This document shows positions 24,345 through 37,199 of a stretch of 64,000 nt of DNA, piece by piece. How positions within the stretch are numbered: position 1 is the stretch's first letter; each line of letters starts with the position of its first letter. Position numbers and translations under genes: made by a program. The notes under the pieces were generated by a model, which saw nothing but the letters and a program-made list of their open reading frames with translations, searched no databases and was not told where the DNA came from. Source of the stretch: Stomorhina lunata. Its lineage: Eukaryota; Arthropoda; Insecta; Diptera; Rhiniidae. The stretch covers positions 159,398,486 through 159,462,485 of the forward strand of contig OW121740.1 of the NCBI GenBank assembly GCA_933228675.1, in the 5' to 3' direction.

Positions 24345-27300
24345 ACGACCATTTCATAACGTATGGTCAGAAATCGTTCGTTTCGATCAACTTAGGCTTT
24401 TCTCGAAGATATATGCGAACAAGCCACAGCTGTCCTTACTAACATGTCTTACATAATTGGAACATTGGAATCATGTTATATTTAAAAAAAAAATAGGTCT
24501 TGTAATGTTATCAGACGGTTTCCCTGTCTTTACTTTTCAAGAACGCAGTTTTTAAATCATTCGTATTTTCTATGTGGTAAAAGCAACTTATTTCAGTTCA
24601 GAATCTGGTGTTTCAAATAAGTTAGGAAAAGCTTAATCGTTGCTTATTATATCGCAATATTAATATTATTTCATGAGTTTGAAGTAAAATCGAGGCTGTT
24701 TAAAGGTTTACTAGAGAGTTACGAAGACGGCGAATTGGTTGACGTCGAGAACTTTGAACATATTTTTTCTTTATTATTAAAAAAAATAACTCGCTTTTTA
24801 TTTTTACAAATGTCTGATATCCCGGGCATGATAAAAGAAATTAGTAAGGTATAACCGTTCTCTCTTTTGTCAGCCATATTAACTTTCTGACGTTTAATCG
24901 AATTATTATTTTCTTTTCTCAAATTATGCTACCATACTACTTTTAAAAATCCCAGTTTTGGTTTGCTATTATACTATAAACACAATCACGACTGCAGGCT
25001 ACGGGCTACAACCTGTTAAAATTAGAATACATTCATTCAAATAGAAATCATTTTTTTAAGCGTCGACATAGCCACATGACTACCGACTACCGTTGCAGAT
25101 GTAGACAAAAAAACTATATACATTTTATATATAATATAAAAATGTATGTTTAATAAATAAAATTTTACTTCTATTGAGTAAGAGTTATATAAATATTATT
25201 TATATAACTCTAACTCAATAGAAGTAAAATTTTACGCTGTCATAACTAACTCGCTACATATGCTAGAGCTAAGTAGTTTATGTTATATAAAAGCTCAGTA
25301 TGTATATCCTGTATAAAATTCATTATATAAAAAACCATACTTATATCTTTATTATTTTAAGATATGCTCATTTTTATAAACAAAGTCGGTTGTAAAAATA
25401 AGTTTTGAGTATATGAGCTCTTAATCTTTATAAATCGGAAGAATGTATATCATTTGAATGATACTTTCAGTAGCTTTTGTTTGATATACCAGTTTATATC
25501 GGATATAAACTTCTAAAGTTATGCCGTATAATTTTTGAAATTTAAAAAGCCCATAATTCTCATACTATAAAAGATCACACCAAAATCTATCTATAAGAAC
25601 ATATTTGAAGATACGTTTTTTAAATAAAATTTTGGTGAAATTAAAATTTTCAATCCCAAAAAGAAGCTGAAGAAACTGTAACATAAATTATAAAAAAATA
25701 TGTTACACAAAAATACTTTAAATATATTATGACAAAATTAAATTGTCTCAAGTCTTTTTTTTTTTTCCTTGTGCAGGATCCGCTAAACTTTATAAAATAA
25801 GTTTTAACGAAATGTTTACAACACATTACACATTATACATTCAAAATTTCCTGATAATAATATTCCCATTTCTCACATGTGGCAACGACTTTTATAATTG
25901 TTTACAAAAAACAAATTTCAAATATTTCGCATTTACTTCAAAAAATTTTTTTGTAAGAGAGAACGGTTATACCTTACAGTTTTTTTTGCCATGATCCCGG
26001 GTTTCTATGTCTCTTCTAAACAGAAATACTTTACAGTTCATAGGGACTATAAATTTCAATTAGTCGTTTTTTAAAAGCCACAAACTTGACCACACTTTTA
26101 TGTTAACGTAAAAAGAGAGGGTCGAAGTAAAAACGCAAATTGATCGACAGACAAATTGAAAAATACTCAGAGGTTGCGATCATTGAACAAACTAAACACT
26201 TTTTTTTAAAATGCTTTAATGAACCCCGTATTCGTTCGCATTATAAAAAATATGGTTTATTAAATTTGTATAAAAATTTGTCGGCGGCGATTTTCTTTAG
26301 TTTATTTTAAAGTTTTTTTATGTTATGTGCGATTTATAGAGTAGAATGTAGAATGCATGGGCGTCGGATGTAAAGTTGGGGCACCATAATTAGTTTCAGT
26401 TTTTTTTTTGTATTAAATTGTTCTTGTAATACACTTGTTGTTGGTGGTGGTAGAATTTAAAGAATGAATTAATATAATTGCAAAGATATGTAAATATTCA
26501 TGCATATTATTTCAATACACCTGTAGAGTTTTATATGAGTTTTCAGTCAAAATTATTATGTAAATTTTTTGAAACATTTTTAGATTATTTATTTTGGCTT
26601 TAATAAACACATGAATTATGTCACTTTGTGGATTTTAAATTAATCTTGTTTTTTAAATTTTTTAAGAAGTTTTTGTTGTCTTTTTTACGTACTCAACGGG
26701 TGGCATATTTTTAGAAATTTATCAAATATCGTTTAAGAAATTTATAGCACAAACAATAAATCGATCGTGTTAAAAAAAAATAAAAATTGCACCGATTTCA
26801 CACACGTTTAACGTTAACACTGCAAAATTTCTCACCAAACTGATTGAATTTGTAAAAATATTGAAAACTCAAAATCCATAAAGGTTAACATTCTTTTTTT
26901 TTTTGTTTGTTAATATTGGAATTGTGAGTTTCTTCCATACACATGTACAAAATTTTTGATTGAGAAATATTTTTGCTAAAAGACATCAACATATTCTGTT
27001 TTTTTTTTTTCTTTTTATTATTTTATTTTCTACTTCACATTTCACTGTGTATTTCGTTTTTTTTTTTTTTGTATTATTTCTTTATTGTCTTGCGGATCTC
27101 CTCCCAAATTTGGCAAAGTCTAGATAACAAAATTTCTTCATTTTTATCACAGACTTCAAAGTAAACTTAGGAATTTTATTGTTGGAATTTTATTTATTAA
27201 TATTGAAAATTTTAAATATTTGTATTAATTTAAAAAAATTACCTTTAATTTAACACTAAATTTAACTAAATTTATAAAAAAAACAACTATAAATGCTCTA

Positions 27301-28300
27301 GCTCTCTTAATATTTTAATGAATTCTACTCTACAATAAGAAATAATAAAAATCATACTATTTAGTGTCCAGAGTTGCATGCAAAAGTAGTCAAAACAAAT
27401 CATAAAAATGAATATACTACTTTTTTTAAAACAATCACAGATTGAAAGCTGAGAAATTATATATATAACACACAAATTATAGTGCCTAATTTTTACAATA
27501 TAACATTCAAATCTATAGTTTAAGATTAATTTATAGATATTTATTGTTTAAAACAATTTTGTTAAACAATTTAGTTACTTTTCCTTTAATATAAACTTAA
27601 TGCTCTTAGTGGCGCCACCTATTGTTATGTAGCACAGCTTAATAGTTCTGTTATGTTTAACAGAATATAATATAAAACAGTCAGCTTCGATATATGTTAA
27701 CAGTAACACAGGAAACGGAACTCCCAACTAAAGAAAATGTTGTTAGCAGTTTCTTTTAAATTGAAAGAAAGAAAATTTTATGAATTCTAACAATTTTGGA
27801 ATGAAAAATAAAATCATAGTACAATAAAAACTAGGTAAAATCACTACACACTTCGTTCTCAATTTCAAATCCCTGAAAAGTCAAGCAAAAGGAAATAAAA
27901 AGAAAATATTTTTTTCATTGTATTTTTTTTTTGTTTGTCTAAAATAAATATATTAAAATATTTTTTAAAAGTTCATTAAGAGAAGCATTTGTAACGCATT
28001 TTATCATAAAAAAAAACTCGTGAAGTTTAAAAAAGGTCCAAAAAGTAAGATTAAGCAATGGAGTGACGTGCGCGGTGCAAATTTCAAATTCAAGTTATTC
28101 AATATTTTCTTTTACTTCGACTTTCATTCTGCTTTCTTGACATTACAGGGTCTAAGAAATTGACAACTCTCCCTAGTGATTTTACCTAGTGTAGTTCTGC
28201 CATGAAATAAAATAAGTTACATTTAAATCCAAATATGTAAATATATTTTCTTGAAAAATTTTAAGCTGAAATAGTAATGTCATACAATAATTATTGTCAA
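24345..28300. other. Long AT-rich stretch without a recognised gene
   Basis: The only structures seen are a long hairpin at 25158-25234 and a pair of inverted similar segments (24815-24872 against 25957-26005, sharing 'gagagaacggttatacctta' and 'cccggg'). The remaining open frames are low-complexity F/K/I-rich translations of AT-rich DNA. Confidence 0.45.
25158..25234. repeat. Near-perfect 77-base hairpin
   Basis: Two 38-base arms (25158-25195 and 25197-25234) are reverse complements with one mismatch and a single-base loop. The arm begins TAAAATTTTACTTCTATTGA. This could be a cruciform, a snapback duplication or a small fold-back relic. Confidence 0.85.
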
Positions 28301-29820
28301 AATATCAATTTTTTTTTATAAAAATTTTTATAACAAAAATTTTAAACCAAAAATTTTCTTAAAGCCGTTTTATAACGAAAAATTTTTTATAAAACATTTA
28401 ATAATGAAAAATTTTCTATACAAATTTTTATAATGAAAAATTTTCAAAAAATAACAAAATAGTCGGGATGTAAATATTATTCAAAAAGAAGAGTATTTGC
28501 ATTTGATCCCAAAAAAAAAAATGTGGGAAGTGAAGGTAGATGAAAACTGAAAAATGTTTGTTTTTGTTCAGTCGATAATCTAGGCTTTTACTTTTGGTTT
28601 ATGAACATAATTCTTAATAGTTATGTTTGTAAATTTAGTAATAATGCGAGGTTTTCGATCTGTCTAAATTGGGGATAATCCTCCTGAAGAGATGGCGTAA
28701 CCAACCATCGAAACGCGTCGAGGAATTTGGTTTCTCCGCAAACATTTTTTGGCTTTTTATCAATAAATTGATCTGTTACATTAATAAATAAATGTAACAG
28801 GTTTGGGATCAAATGCAAATACTCTTCTTTTTGAATGAAAAATTTTCTTTAAACAAATTTTATAGAGAATAATTTTTTATATAAAATTAAAAATTTAATA
28901 AAGAAAATTTTTCTTCTTCTATTACCTTTTATAGAAATTTTTTTTTTAAATATTCTATAAAAATTTTTAAAACGAACAATTTCCTATAAAAATTTTTATA
29001 ACAAAAATTTTTTTAACGAGAAATTTTATAAAAAAAAAACGTCTAAAAACGTTTTATAATGAAAAATTTTCTATAAAAATTTTTATAATAAAAAAATTTA
29101 CTATAAAATATTTTATAACGAAAAATGTTCTATAAAAAATTGTATAACAAAATAATTTTATAATGAAAAATTTTCTGTAAAAAAATTTCTAATGAAAACT
29201 TTTCTATAAAAATTTTTATAAAAGAAAAATTTTCGTTATAAAAATTTTTATTGGAAATTTTCATTATAAAAATTTGTAAAGAAAATTTTTCGATATAAAA
29301 ATTTTTATAGAAAATTTTTCATTATAAAAATTTTTATAGAAAACTTTTCGTTATAAAAATTTTTATAGAAAACTTTTCGTTAAAAAAATTTTTATAAAAA
29401 ATTGTTCGTTGTAAAAATTTTGTATAGAAAATATTTATTGAAAATTTTTTGTTACAAAAATTTTGTATAGAAAATTTTTCGTTATAAAATTTTGTACAGA
29501 AAATTTTTCGTAATACAAATTTTTATGGAAAATTTTTATAGAAAATTTTTCGTAATAAAAATTTTGTATAAAATATTTTTCGTTATAAAAATTTTGTATA
29601 GAAAATTTTCATTTTTATAACAAAGTTTATAACGAAAATTTTCTATAAACATTTTGAAACAAAATTTTTTTAATAAAAATTTTTTTCAAGAATTTTTGAA
29701 CTAAAAATTTTCTATAAAAAATTTTATAACCAAAATTTTCTAAAAAAAAATTTATAACCAAAAATTTTCTATAAAATTTTGTTTTTATAAAAATGAATTA
29801 TTATTCATAAACAAATTTTG
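28300..29820. repeat. Palindromic AT-rich array, irregular, with orientation switches
   Basis: Degenerate units of about 28-32 bp. Up to about 29215 the spacer reads ataacg or ataatg (reverse orientation). From about 29230 to 29620 it reads cgttata (forward). From about 29620 to 29790 it is again ataac(c/g), and from 29820 forward. The 358-bp inverted-repeat element at 28479-28836 interrupts it. Confidence 0.8.
28479..28836. mobile_element. 358-bp element with 35-bp perfect inverted ends
   Basis: The left end starts ATTCAAAAAGAAGAGTATTT and continues through GCATTTGATCCCAAA. The right end is the exact reverse complement. Internal bases 28665-28735 are an inverted relative of 18835-18905. No clear target duplication is visible because the surrounding array is low in complexity. 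It sits inside the AT-rich array. Confidence 0.75.
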
Positions 29821-31510
29821 GGTATCAAAATTTTTTATAGAAAATTTTTGGTATCAAAATTTTTAAAAGAAAATTTTTGGTATCAAAATTTCTTATAGAA
29901 AATTTTTGGTATCAAAATTTTTCATAGAAAGTTGTTGGTATCAAAAAATCTTTTTAAAGCTAATTTTTGGTACAAAATTTTTTTTATAAAAAATTTGTGG
30001 TATTAAAATTTTTCACTGAAAATTTTTTGAAATCAAATTTTTTTTGGAAAATTTTTGTATCAAAATTTTTTATAGAAAGTTTTTAATATCAAAATTTTTC
30101 ATGAGTTTTATAGAAAATTTTTGGTAATAAAATTTTTTATGGAAAATTTTTGGTATCAAGATTTTTTATAGAAAATTTTTGGTATCAAAATTTTTTTTAT
30201 AGAAAATTTTTGGTATCAAAATTTTGTATAGAAAATTTTTGGTATCAAAATTTTTATAGAAAATTTTTGGTATCAAAATTTTTTATAGAAAATTTTTGGT
30301 ATCAAAATTTTTTATAGAAAATTTTTGGTATCAAAATTTTTTATAGAAAATTTTTCGGTAATAAAATTTTTTATGGAAAATTTTTGGTATCAAGATTTTT
30401 TATAGAAAATTTTTGGTATCAAAATTTTTTTTATAGAAAATTTTTGGTATCAAAATTTTTTATAGAAAATTTTTGGTATCAAAATTTTTTATAGAAAATT
30501 TTTGGTATCAAAATTTTTCATAGAAAGTTGTTGGTATCAAAAAATCTTTTTAAAGAAAATTTTTGGTATAAAATTTTTTTATAAAAAACTTGTGGTATTA
30601 AAATTTTTCACTGAAAATTTTTTGAATTCATTTTTTTTTTTTGGAAAATTTTTGTATCAAAAAGTTTTATAGAAAATTTTTGGTATCAAAATTTTTTATA
30701 GAAAATTTTTGGTATCAAAATTTTTTATAGAAAATTTTTCGGTAATAAAATTTTTTATGGAAAATTTTTGGTATCAAGATTTTTTATAGAAAATTTTTGG
30801 TATCAAAATTTTTTTTTTAGAAAATTTTTGGTATCAAAATTTTTTATAGAAAATTTTTGGTATCAAAATTTTTTATAGAAAATTTTTGGTATCAAAATTT
30901 CTTATAGAAAATTTTTGGTATCAAAATTTTTCATAGAAAATTGTTGGTATCAAAAAATCTTTTTAAAGAAAATTTTTGGTATAAAATTTTTTTTTTATAT
31001 AAAATTTTTGGTATCAAAATTTTTTATAGAAAATTTTTGGTATCAAAATTTTTTATGGAAAATTTTTGGTATCAAAATTTTTTATAGAAAATTTTTGGAA
31101 TCAAAATTTTTTATAGAAAATTTTTGGTATCAACATTTTTTATAGAAAATTTTTGGTATCAACATTTTTTACAGAAAATTTTTGGTGTACATTTTTTATA
31201 GAAAATTTTGCAAACAAAATTTTTCATAGAAAATTTTGTTTTAAAATTTTTCATAGAAAATTTTGTATTAAAATTTTTTGTATCGAAATTTTGTATAGAA
31301 AATTTTTGGTGTCAAAATTTTTTAGAAAATTTTTCATAGAATAATAAATTTTTAATATTAAAATTTTTCATAAAAATTTTTTAGTATAAAAATTTTTTGT
31401 ATAAAATTTTTGGTATTCAAATTTTTTATAGAACATTTTTCATCGAAAGTTTTCGGTATCAACATTTTTTATAAAAAAAAATGTTGGTATCAAAATTTTA
31501 AACTAAAAAA
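29820..31510 (+). repeat. Palindromic AT-rich array, 29-bp unit
   Basis: Units of 29 bp (tatag at 30313 and 30342) read attttttatagaaaa then tttttggtatcaaa. A block of irregular variants (aaaatctttttaaag, then ttgtggtatta, then a 'cactgaaaa' unit) recurs near 29945, 30540 and, in part, 30955. This shows long-range duplication of several hundred bases. Decays after 31160. Confidence 0.9.
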
Positions 31511-32280
31511 ATGAGTTTTTCCTGATTTCTTGACAAATTGAACCCTAGGAAAAATAAACATTTATTTTTCTTGTGTATGAGTAAATTAGATTATTAAATA
31601 TTAATGATAACTCATACAATTACTGAGTCTTAATCATTTTGAATTATATTTTAATATTATTTATATGATTAATAAACAATATTTCCGTTATTCTTTCTAA
31701 ATATTTACATTAACTATTTATGTACAAAAATATAATTACAAATAACTTAATATAGAGTAAATTGTTGTAACACCCTGTGTGTTCTATTAGAACTTCCTAG
31801 TTTATTTGATGTTTATTTGTTCGTATTACAAATTTGTGGTTTTTATTAGAAAATTCTAATAAATTGTTCTTACTAAAAATATTAGATAGAATATTCTTCC
31901 TTAATATTAAACATAAACAAAAATATTGTTGATATGATTTTAATGGATGGAAAATTTTCTTGAGAAACGTGCAAATTTATCGTAAAGTAAATAAAGATAC
32001 AAAGAAAACAAAATAAAATAAAAAACCTATAGAAAATTAGAGATGAACGAACTGTCATGGTAAAATTTCATTTGAAGAAAGAAATAACAAAATCTGGAAG
32101 AACACGCATCAATTTAATGTCTACTAGTAGGTAGTGATTTTTGTTTTTGAAAAACAACGTTTACAAAATAATTGTTGTTGGATTTCTAAATTTTTACAAA
32201 CATTTTAATTTGCTTGCTTTTGCTGTTTTTGGATTTTTTCCCATGATAACGAGGGTGGTTCGATATGTTCATAAAGTCAA
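31511..32280. other. AT-rich DNA between two arrays
   Basis: Non-repetitive AT-rich sequence. No gene, inverted ends or RNA gene could be recognised. Confidence 0.4.
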
Positions 32281-35065
32281 TTATAGAAAACTTTGTAGTT
32301 TAAAAATTTTATATTGAAAATTTTTCGGTATAAAAATTTGCTATAGAAAATTTTTCGGTATAAAAATTTTCTATAGAAAATTTTTCGGTATAAAAATTTT
32401 CTATAGAAAATTTTTCGGTATAAAAATTTTCTATAGAAAATTTTTCGGTATAAAAATTTTCTATAGAAAATTTTTCGGTATAAAAATTTTCTATAGAAAA
32501 TTTTTCGGTATAATAATTTTCTATAGAAAATTTTTCGTTATAAAAATTTTCTATAGAAAATTTTTCGGTATAAAAATTTTCTATAGAAAATTTTTCGGTA
32601 TAAAAATTTTCTATAGAAAATTTTTCGGTATAAAAATTTTCTATAGAAAATTTTTCGGTATAAAAATTTTCTATAGAAAATTTTTCGGTATAAAAATTTT
32701 CTATAGAAAATTTTTCGGTATAAAAATTTTCTATAGAAAATTTTTCGGTATAAAAATTTTCTATAGAAAATTTTTCGGTATAAAAATTTTCTATAGAAAA
32801 TTTTTCGGTATAAAAATTTTCTATAGAAAATTTTTCGGTATAAAAATTTTCTATAGAAAATTTTTCGGTATAAAAATTTTCTATAGAAAATTTTTCGGTA
32901 TAAAAATTTTCTATAGAAAATTTTTCGGTATAAAAATTTTCTATAGAAAATTTTTCGGTATAAAAATTTTCTATAGAAAATTTTTCGGTATAAAAATTTT
33001 CTATAGAAAATTTTTCGGTATAAAAATTTTCTATAGAAAATTTTTCGGTATAAAAATTTTCTATAGAAAATTTTTCGGTATAAAAATTTTCTATAGAAAA
33101 TTTTTCGGTATAAAAATTTTCTATAGAAAATTTTTCGGTATAAAAATTTTCTATAGAAAATTTTTCGGTATAAAAATTTTCTATAGAAAATTTTTCGGTA
33201 TAAAAATTTTCTATAGAAAATTTTTCGGTATAAAAATTTTCTATAGAAAATTTTTCGGTATAGAAATTTTCTATAGAAAATTTTTCGGTATAAAAATTTT
33301 CTATAGAAAATTTTTCGGTATAAAAATTTTCTATAGAAAATTTTTCGGTATAAAAATTTTCTATAGAAAATTTTTCGGTATAAAAATTTTCTATAGAAAA
33401 TTTTTCGGTATAAAAATTTTCTATAGAAAATTTTTCGGTATAAAAATTTTCTATAGAAAATTTTTCGGTATAAAAATTTTCTATAGAAAATTTTTCGGTA
33501 TAAAAATTTTCTATAGAAAATTTTTCGGTATAAAAATTGTATATAGAAAATTTTTCGGTATAAAAATTGTATATAGAAAATTTTTCGGTATAAAAATTTT
33601 CTATAGAAAATTTTTCGGTATAAAAATTTTCTATAGAAAATTTTTCGGTATAAAAATTTTCTATAGAAAATTTTTCGGTATAAAAATTTTCTATAGAAAA
33701 TTTTTCGGTATAAAAATTGTATATAGAAAATTTTTCGGTATAAAAATTGTATATAGAAAATTTTTCGGTATAAAAATTTTCTATAGAAAATTTTTCGGTA
33801 TAAAAATTTTCTATAGAAAATTTTTCGGTATAAAAATTTTCTATAGAAAATTTTTCGGTATAAAAATTTTCTATAGAAAATTTTTCGGTATAAAAATTTT
33901 CTATAGAAAATTTTTCGTTATAAAAATTTTATATAGGAAATTTTTCGTTATAAAAATTTTATATAGAAAATTTTTCGGTATAAAAATTTTCTATAGAAAA
34001 TTTTTCGGTATAAAAATTTTCTATAGAAAATTTTTCGGTATAAAAATTGTATATAGAAAATTTTTCGGTATACAAATTTTTTATGGAATATTTTTCGGTA
34101 TAAAAACTTTATATAGAATAATTTTTGGTATAAAAATTTTATATAGAAAATTTTTCGGTATAAAAATTTTATACAGAAAATTTTTCGGTATAAAAATTTT
34201 TTATAGAAAATTTTTCGGTATAAAAATTTTCTATAGAAAATTTTTCGGTATAAAAATTTTATATAGAAAATTTTTCGGTATAAAAATATTATATAGAAAA
34301 TTTTTCGGTATAAAAATTTTGTATAGAAAATTTTTCGGTATAAAAATTTTATATAGAAAATTTTTCGGTATAAAAATTTTGTATAGAAAATTTTTCGGTA
34401 TAAAAATTTTATATAGAAAATTTTTCAGTATAAAAATTTTATATAGAAAATTTTTCGGTATAAAAATTTTATATAGAAAATTTTTCGGTATAAAAATTTT
34501 ATATAGAAAATTTTTCGGTATAAAAATTTTATATAGAAAATTTTTCGGTATAAAAATTTTATACAGAAAATTTTTCGGTATAAAAATATTATGTAGAAAA
34601 TTTTTCGGTATAAAAATTTTGTATAGAAAATTTTTCGTTATAAAAATTTTATATAGAAAATTTTTCGGTATAAAAATTTTATATAGAAAATTTTTCGGTA
34701 TAAAAATTTTATATAGAAAATTTTTCGGTATAAAAATTTTATAAAGAAAATATTTCGGTATAAAAATTTTATAAAGAAAATATTTCGGTTTGATAATTTT
34801 ATATAGAAAATTTTTCGGTAGAAAAATTTTATATAGAAAATTTTTCGGTATAAAAATTTTATAAAGAAAATATTTCGGTTTGATAATTTTATATAGAAAA
34901 TTTTTCGGTATAAAAATTTTATATAGAAAATTTTTCGGTATAAAAATTTTATATAGAAAATTTTTCGGTATAAAAATTTTATATAGAAAATTTTTCGGTA
35001 TAAAAATTATATATAGAAAATTTTTCCGTATAAAAATTTTATATAGAAAATTTTTCGGTATTCAA
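32281..35065 (+). repeat. Palindromic AT-rich satellite, strict 30-bp unit, about 93 copies
   Basis: The unit is ctatagaaaa tttttcggta taaaaatttt. Each contains a perfect 22-base palindrome (for example 32363-32384, half-site AAAATTTTCTA) and an 8-base spacer TCGGTATA. The 30-bp phase is unbroken for about 2.78 kb. The left half is almost invariant, and the right third mixes ctatag, gtatag, atatag and ataaag variants. Multi-unit duplications are visible at 180 bp (33541 and 33721) and 90 bp (34771 and 34861). Confidence 0.95.
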
Positions 35066-35285
35066 ATTTTCGGTTTAAAAATTTTTTGCAGAAAAATTTT
35101 TTAAAGAAAATTTTTATGTTTAAAAATTTTTTTTAAAAATTTTTCAGTTTGAAAATTTTTTGTAGAAAATTTTTATATACAAAAATTTTTTATAGAAAAT
35201 TTTTCGGTATAAAAATTTTGTATAGAAAATTTTTCGGTTTAAAAATTTTCTATAAACATTTTTTTTAGAAAATATTTCGGTTAAA
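35066..35285 (+). repeat. Degenerate right edge of the 30-bp satellite
   Basis: Units lose phase after 35065 (spacer changes to cggttta, lengths vary) and end at 35285 in unrelated sequence. Edge decay of this kind is usual for tandem arrays. Confidence 0.8.
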
Positions 35286-36465
35286 AAGGCCCTAGTCAGA
35301 AATAAATTAACATAAAAAGCCGTTATTTACCGGAAATCTTTTAATCGAAAAGTAATAGAATTTTGAAACCAACCTCGTATTTCGCTTTCATTTCTGTCAC
35401 AAGGGCTCGGCGCCGTTTTAGTATTTGTTGTTATGCCAAAAAAAACAGGCCAGACCTTTTTTTGGCTTTCTGTAATGCTAGACAATTTAGATGTGTAAAC
35501 AAATTTCTAGAATCTAGTTTCCTTCTTTATTTAGTAACTAAAACTTATTATTATATAATTTTCGATATAGAAAAAATTTGAAAAATCAACAAAAATAGAT
35601 CTTACTATTGTAGAATATCTATAATTTTATGTAGGAATGTGCGTGTAAATAGAAGCAACAACAATTTTCTAAAAAAAATATAATATGTAAAATGCTTTTC
35701 TCTTCCCAACATCAAAGTATGAACAACAAAATGAACTTGTTGCTACGTGATATTTGTCGCGATTGTCTGACAACAGGCAGACAGACGGACGGAGGAGACG
35801 GAGTCCACGTTTTTTTTACTGTTTGAACAATGTTATTGTTGTTGTAGTTGGTATTAATGACCTTGTTTTTGTTTACACAAATTTTTTATTATTACTTTTT
35901 TTGTAGTTGTTGTTGTTCTTTTACAAATTCTGTAAGAAATTTTGTTTAAATTTTTTGGTGTTTTTGTTTTATTTTTTTTTTTTTTTTTGTTAATTTCTAT
36001 TTAAGAAAACAAAAACATTATTATCTTGGAAAAATGTGTGATAATTCTTAATTGTCAAATTAAGTCTCGTAAATTATACTTATGTTATTTTCAATGTTTT
36101 TCATTTTAAAACGATCAAAACAATAATATTACATAATGAAGTCTAATTAAATAAGAACTGCCCAACCAGATGTTGTGAAAGAAAGGAACCACATTTATTA
36201 TGAAATTTAGTTTCCTGTCCAAAAAGATACTTCCAGTTTCTGGACGAAGTCTTTTAAAATTTTAGAGTAAAATTAAGCCTGAAAAGGAAATAGTCCACCA
36301 TTCTTGAATTTCAATTGATAAAAGATTAATCCATTATAGACTTATCATTAAAAACTAAATTTTTAACTTCAAATATAACTACGATATATTAATTAAGTCA
36401 AAGATCTACTATGGATCGAGCAAAGCAAAATTTAAAAAGTGCTTATCGGTGACAGAAGGGTAGCC
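35286..36465. other. AT-rich intergenic DNA
   Basis: Contains T-rich and TTG-type tracts (35820-36000). No gene seen. Confidence 0.4.
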
Positions 36466-36734
36466 AATTCTATTGTTACACTGGAACATCGTGGCAATCT
36501 ATAGCACTTTGTGTAATTTTTTCATGGAATGTAGTCATATACCGTCATATCACTATGTGTCCAAGTCATGCACTTTTTATGGGCCCCCAAAGATTTTCAG
36601 GTTCATATCTTGTAAACTGTTCGGAATTTTGATTTACTCTCTGAGGCAAAGTTGTAGCTCTTATAATAAAGAACAAAAAATGGACATATAAAAATTCATC
36701 TTCAAGATCGCAAGGAACATCAAAAAATTATATT

Positions 36735-36965
36735 ATTTTATTTTTTCCCCCTGTTCATATCCATAGGTAGCAAACCTTTCAAAATTCAAGGAAACAATCA
36801 ATTACAAAAATATACTTAAGATCTCAAATAACAACTTAGTAGACCATATGAACTTCCTAGGATGATTGCTAAACCGTTTAAACGGTACATTTCGAATGGT
36901 TTGCAAGATATGAGCCTGAAAAAATTTTACTTTTATGCAAAAATTACACTGAATCTTTGGGGGCC
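36735..36965 (+). repeat. Dispersed repeat, copy 1 of 2
   Basis: About 220 bases beginning 'tttccccctgttca' and including 'ccataggtagcaaacc', 'aagatctcaaataacaact' and 'gcaagatatgagcctgaaa' recur in the same orientation at 41665-41885. The flanking 36470-36735 segment may belong to the same unclassified element. Confidence 0.8.
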
Positions 36966-37199
36966 ATATAAAATGTTCATGGCTTTTGGCCAAACTGAGA
37001 GATACTGGTCTTTTTCAGGTCTTTTATTATGAGCTATTGTCCGTATATGGTTAAATTTTTTTCTTGTTTCACTGCGTAATTGAATATGTTCAAACGAAAC
37101 TTAGGACCTTGTTCCCGAAACCCTTACATTTTATCGTAGTGCACACAATTCTACAAGATATTATTTCTTTGTGGTCGATTGGCCAGTAAATGGAGCAAC

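Noticed and set aside
30915..31344. Open frames rich in F, K and I in the 29-bp array
   Set aside because: They are translations of AT-rich tandem DNA without coding character.
34319..34744. 141-codon frame repeating YRKFFGIKIL
   Set aside because: It is the 30-bp satellite read in frame (30 bp is ten codons). It has no promoter context and appears wherever the ctatag variant changes to gtatag or atatag.
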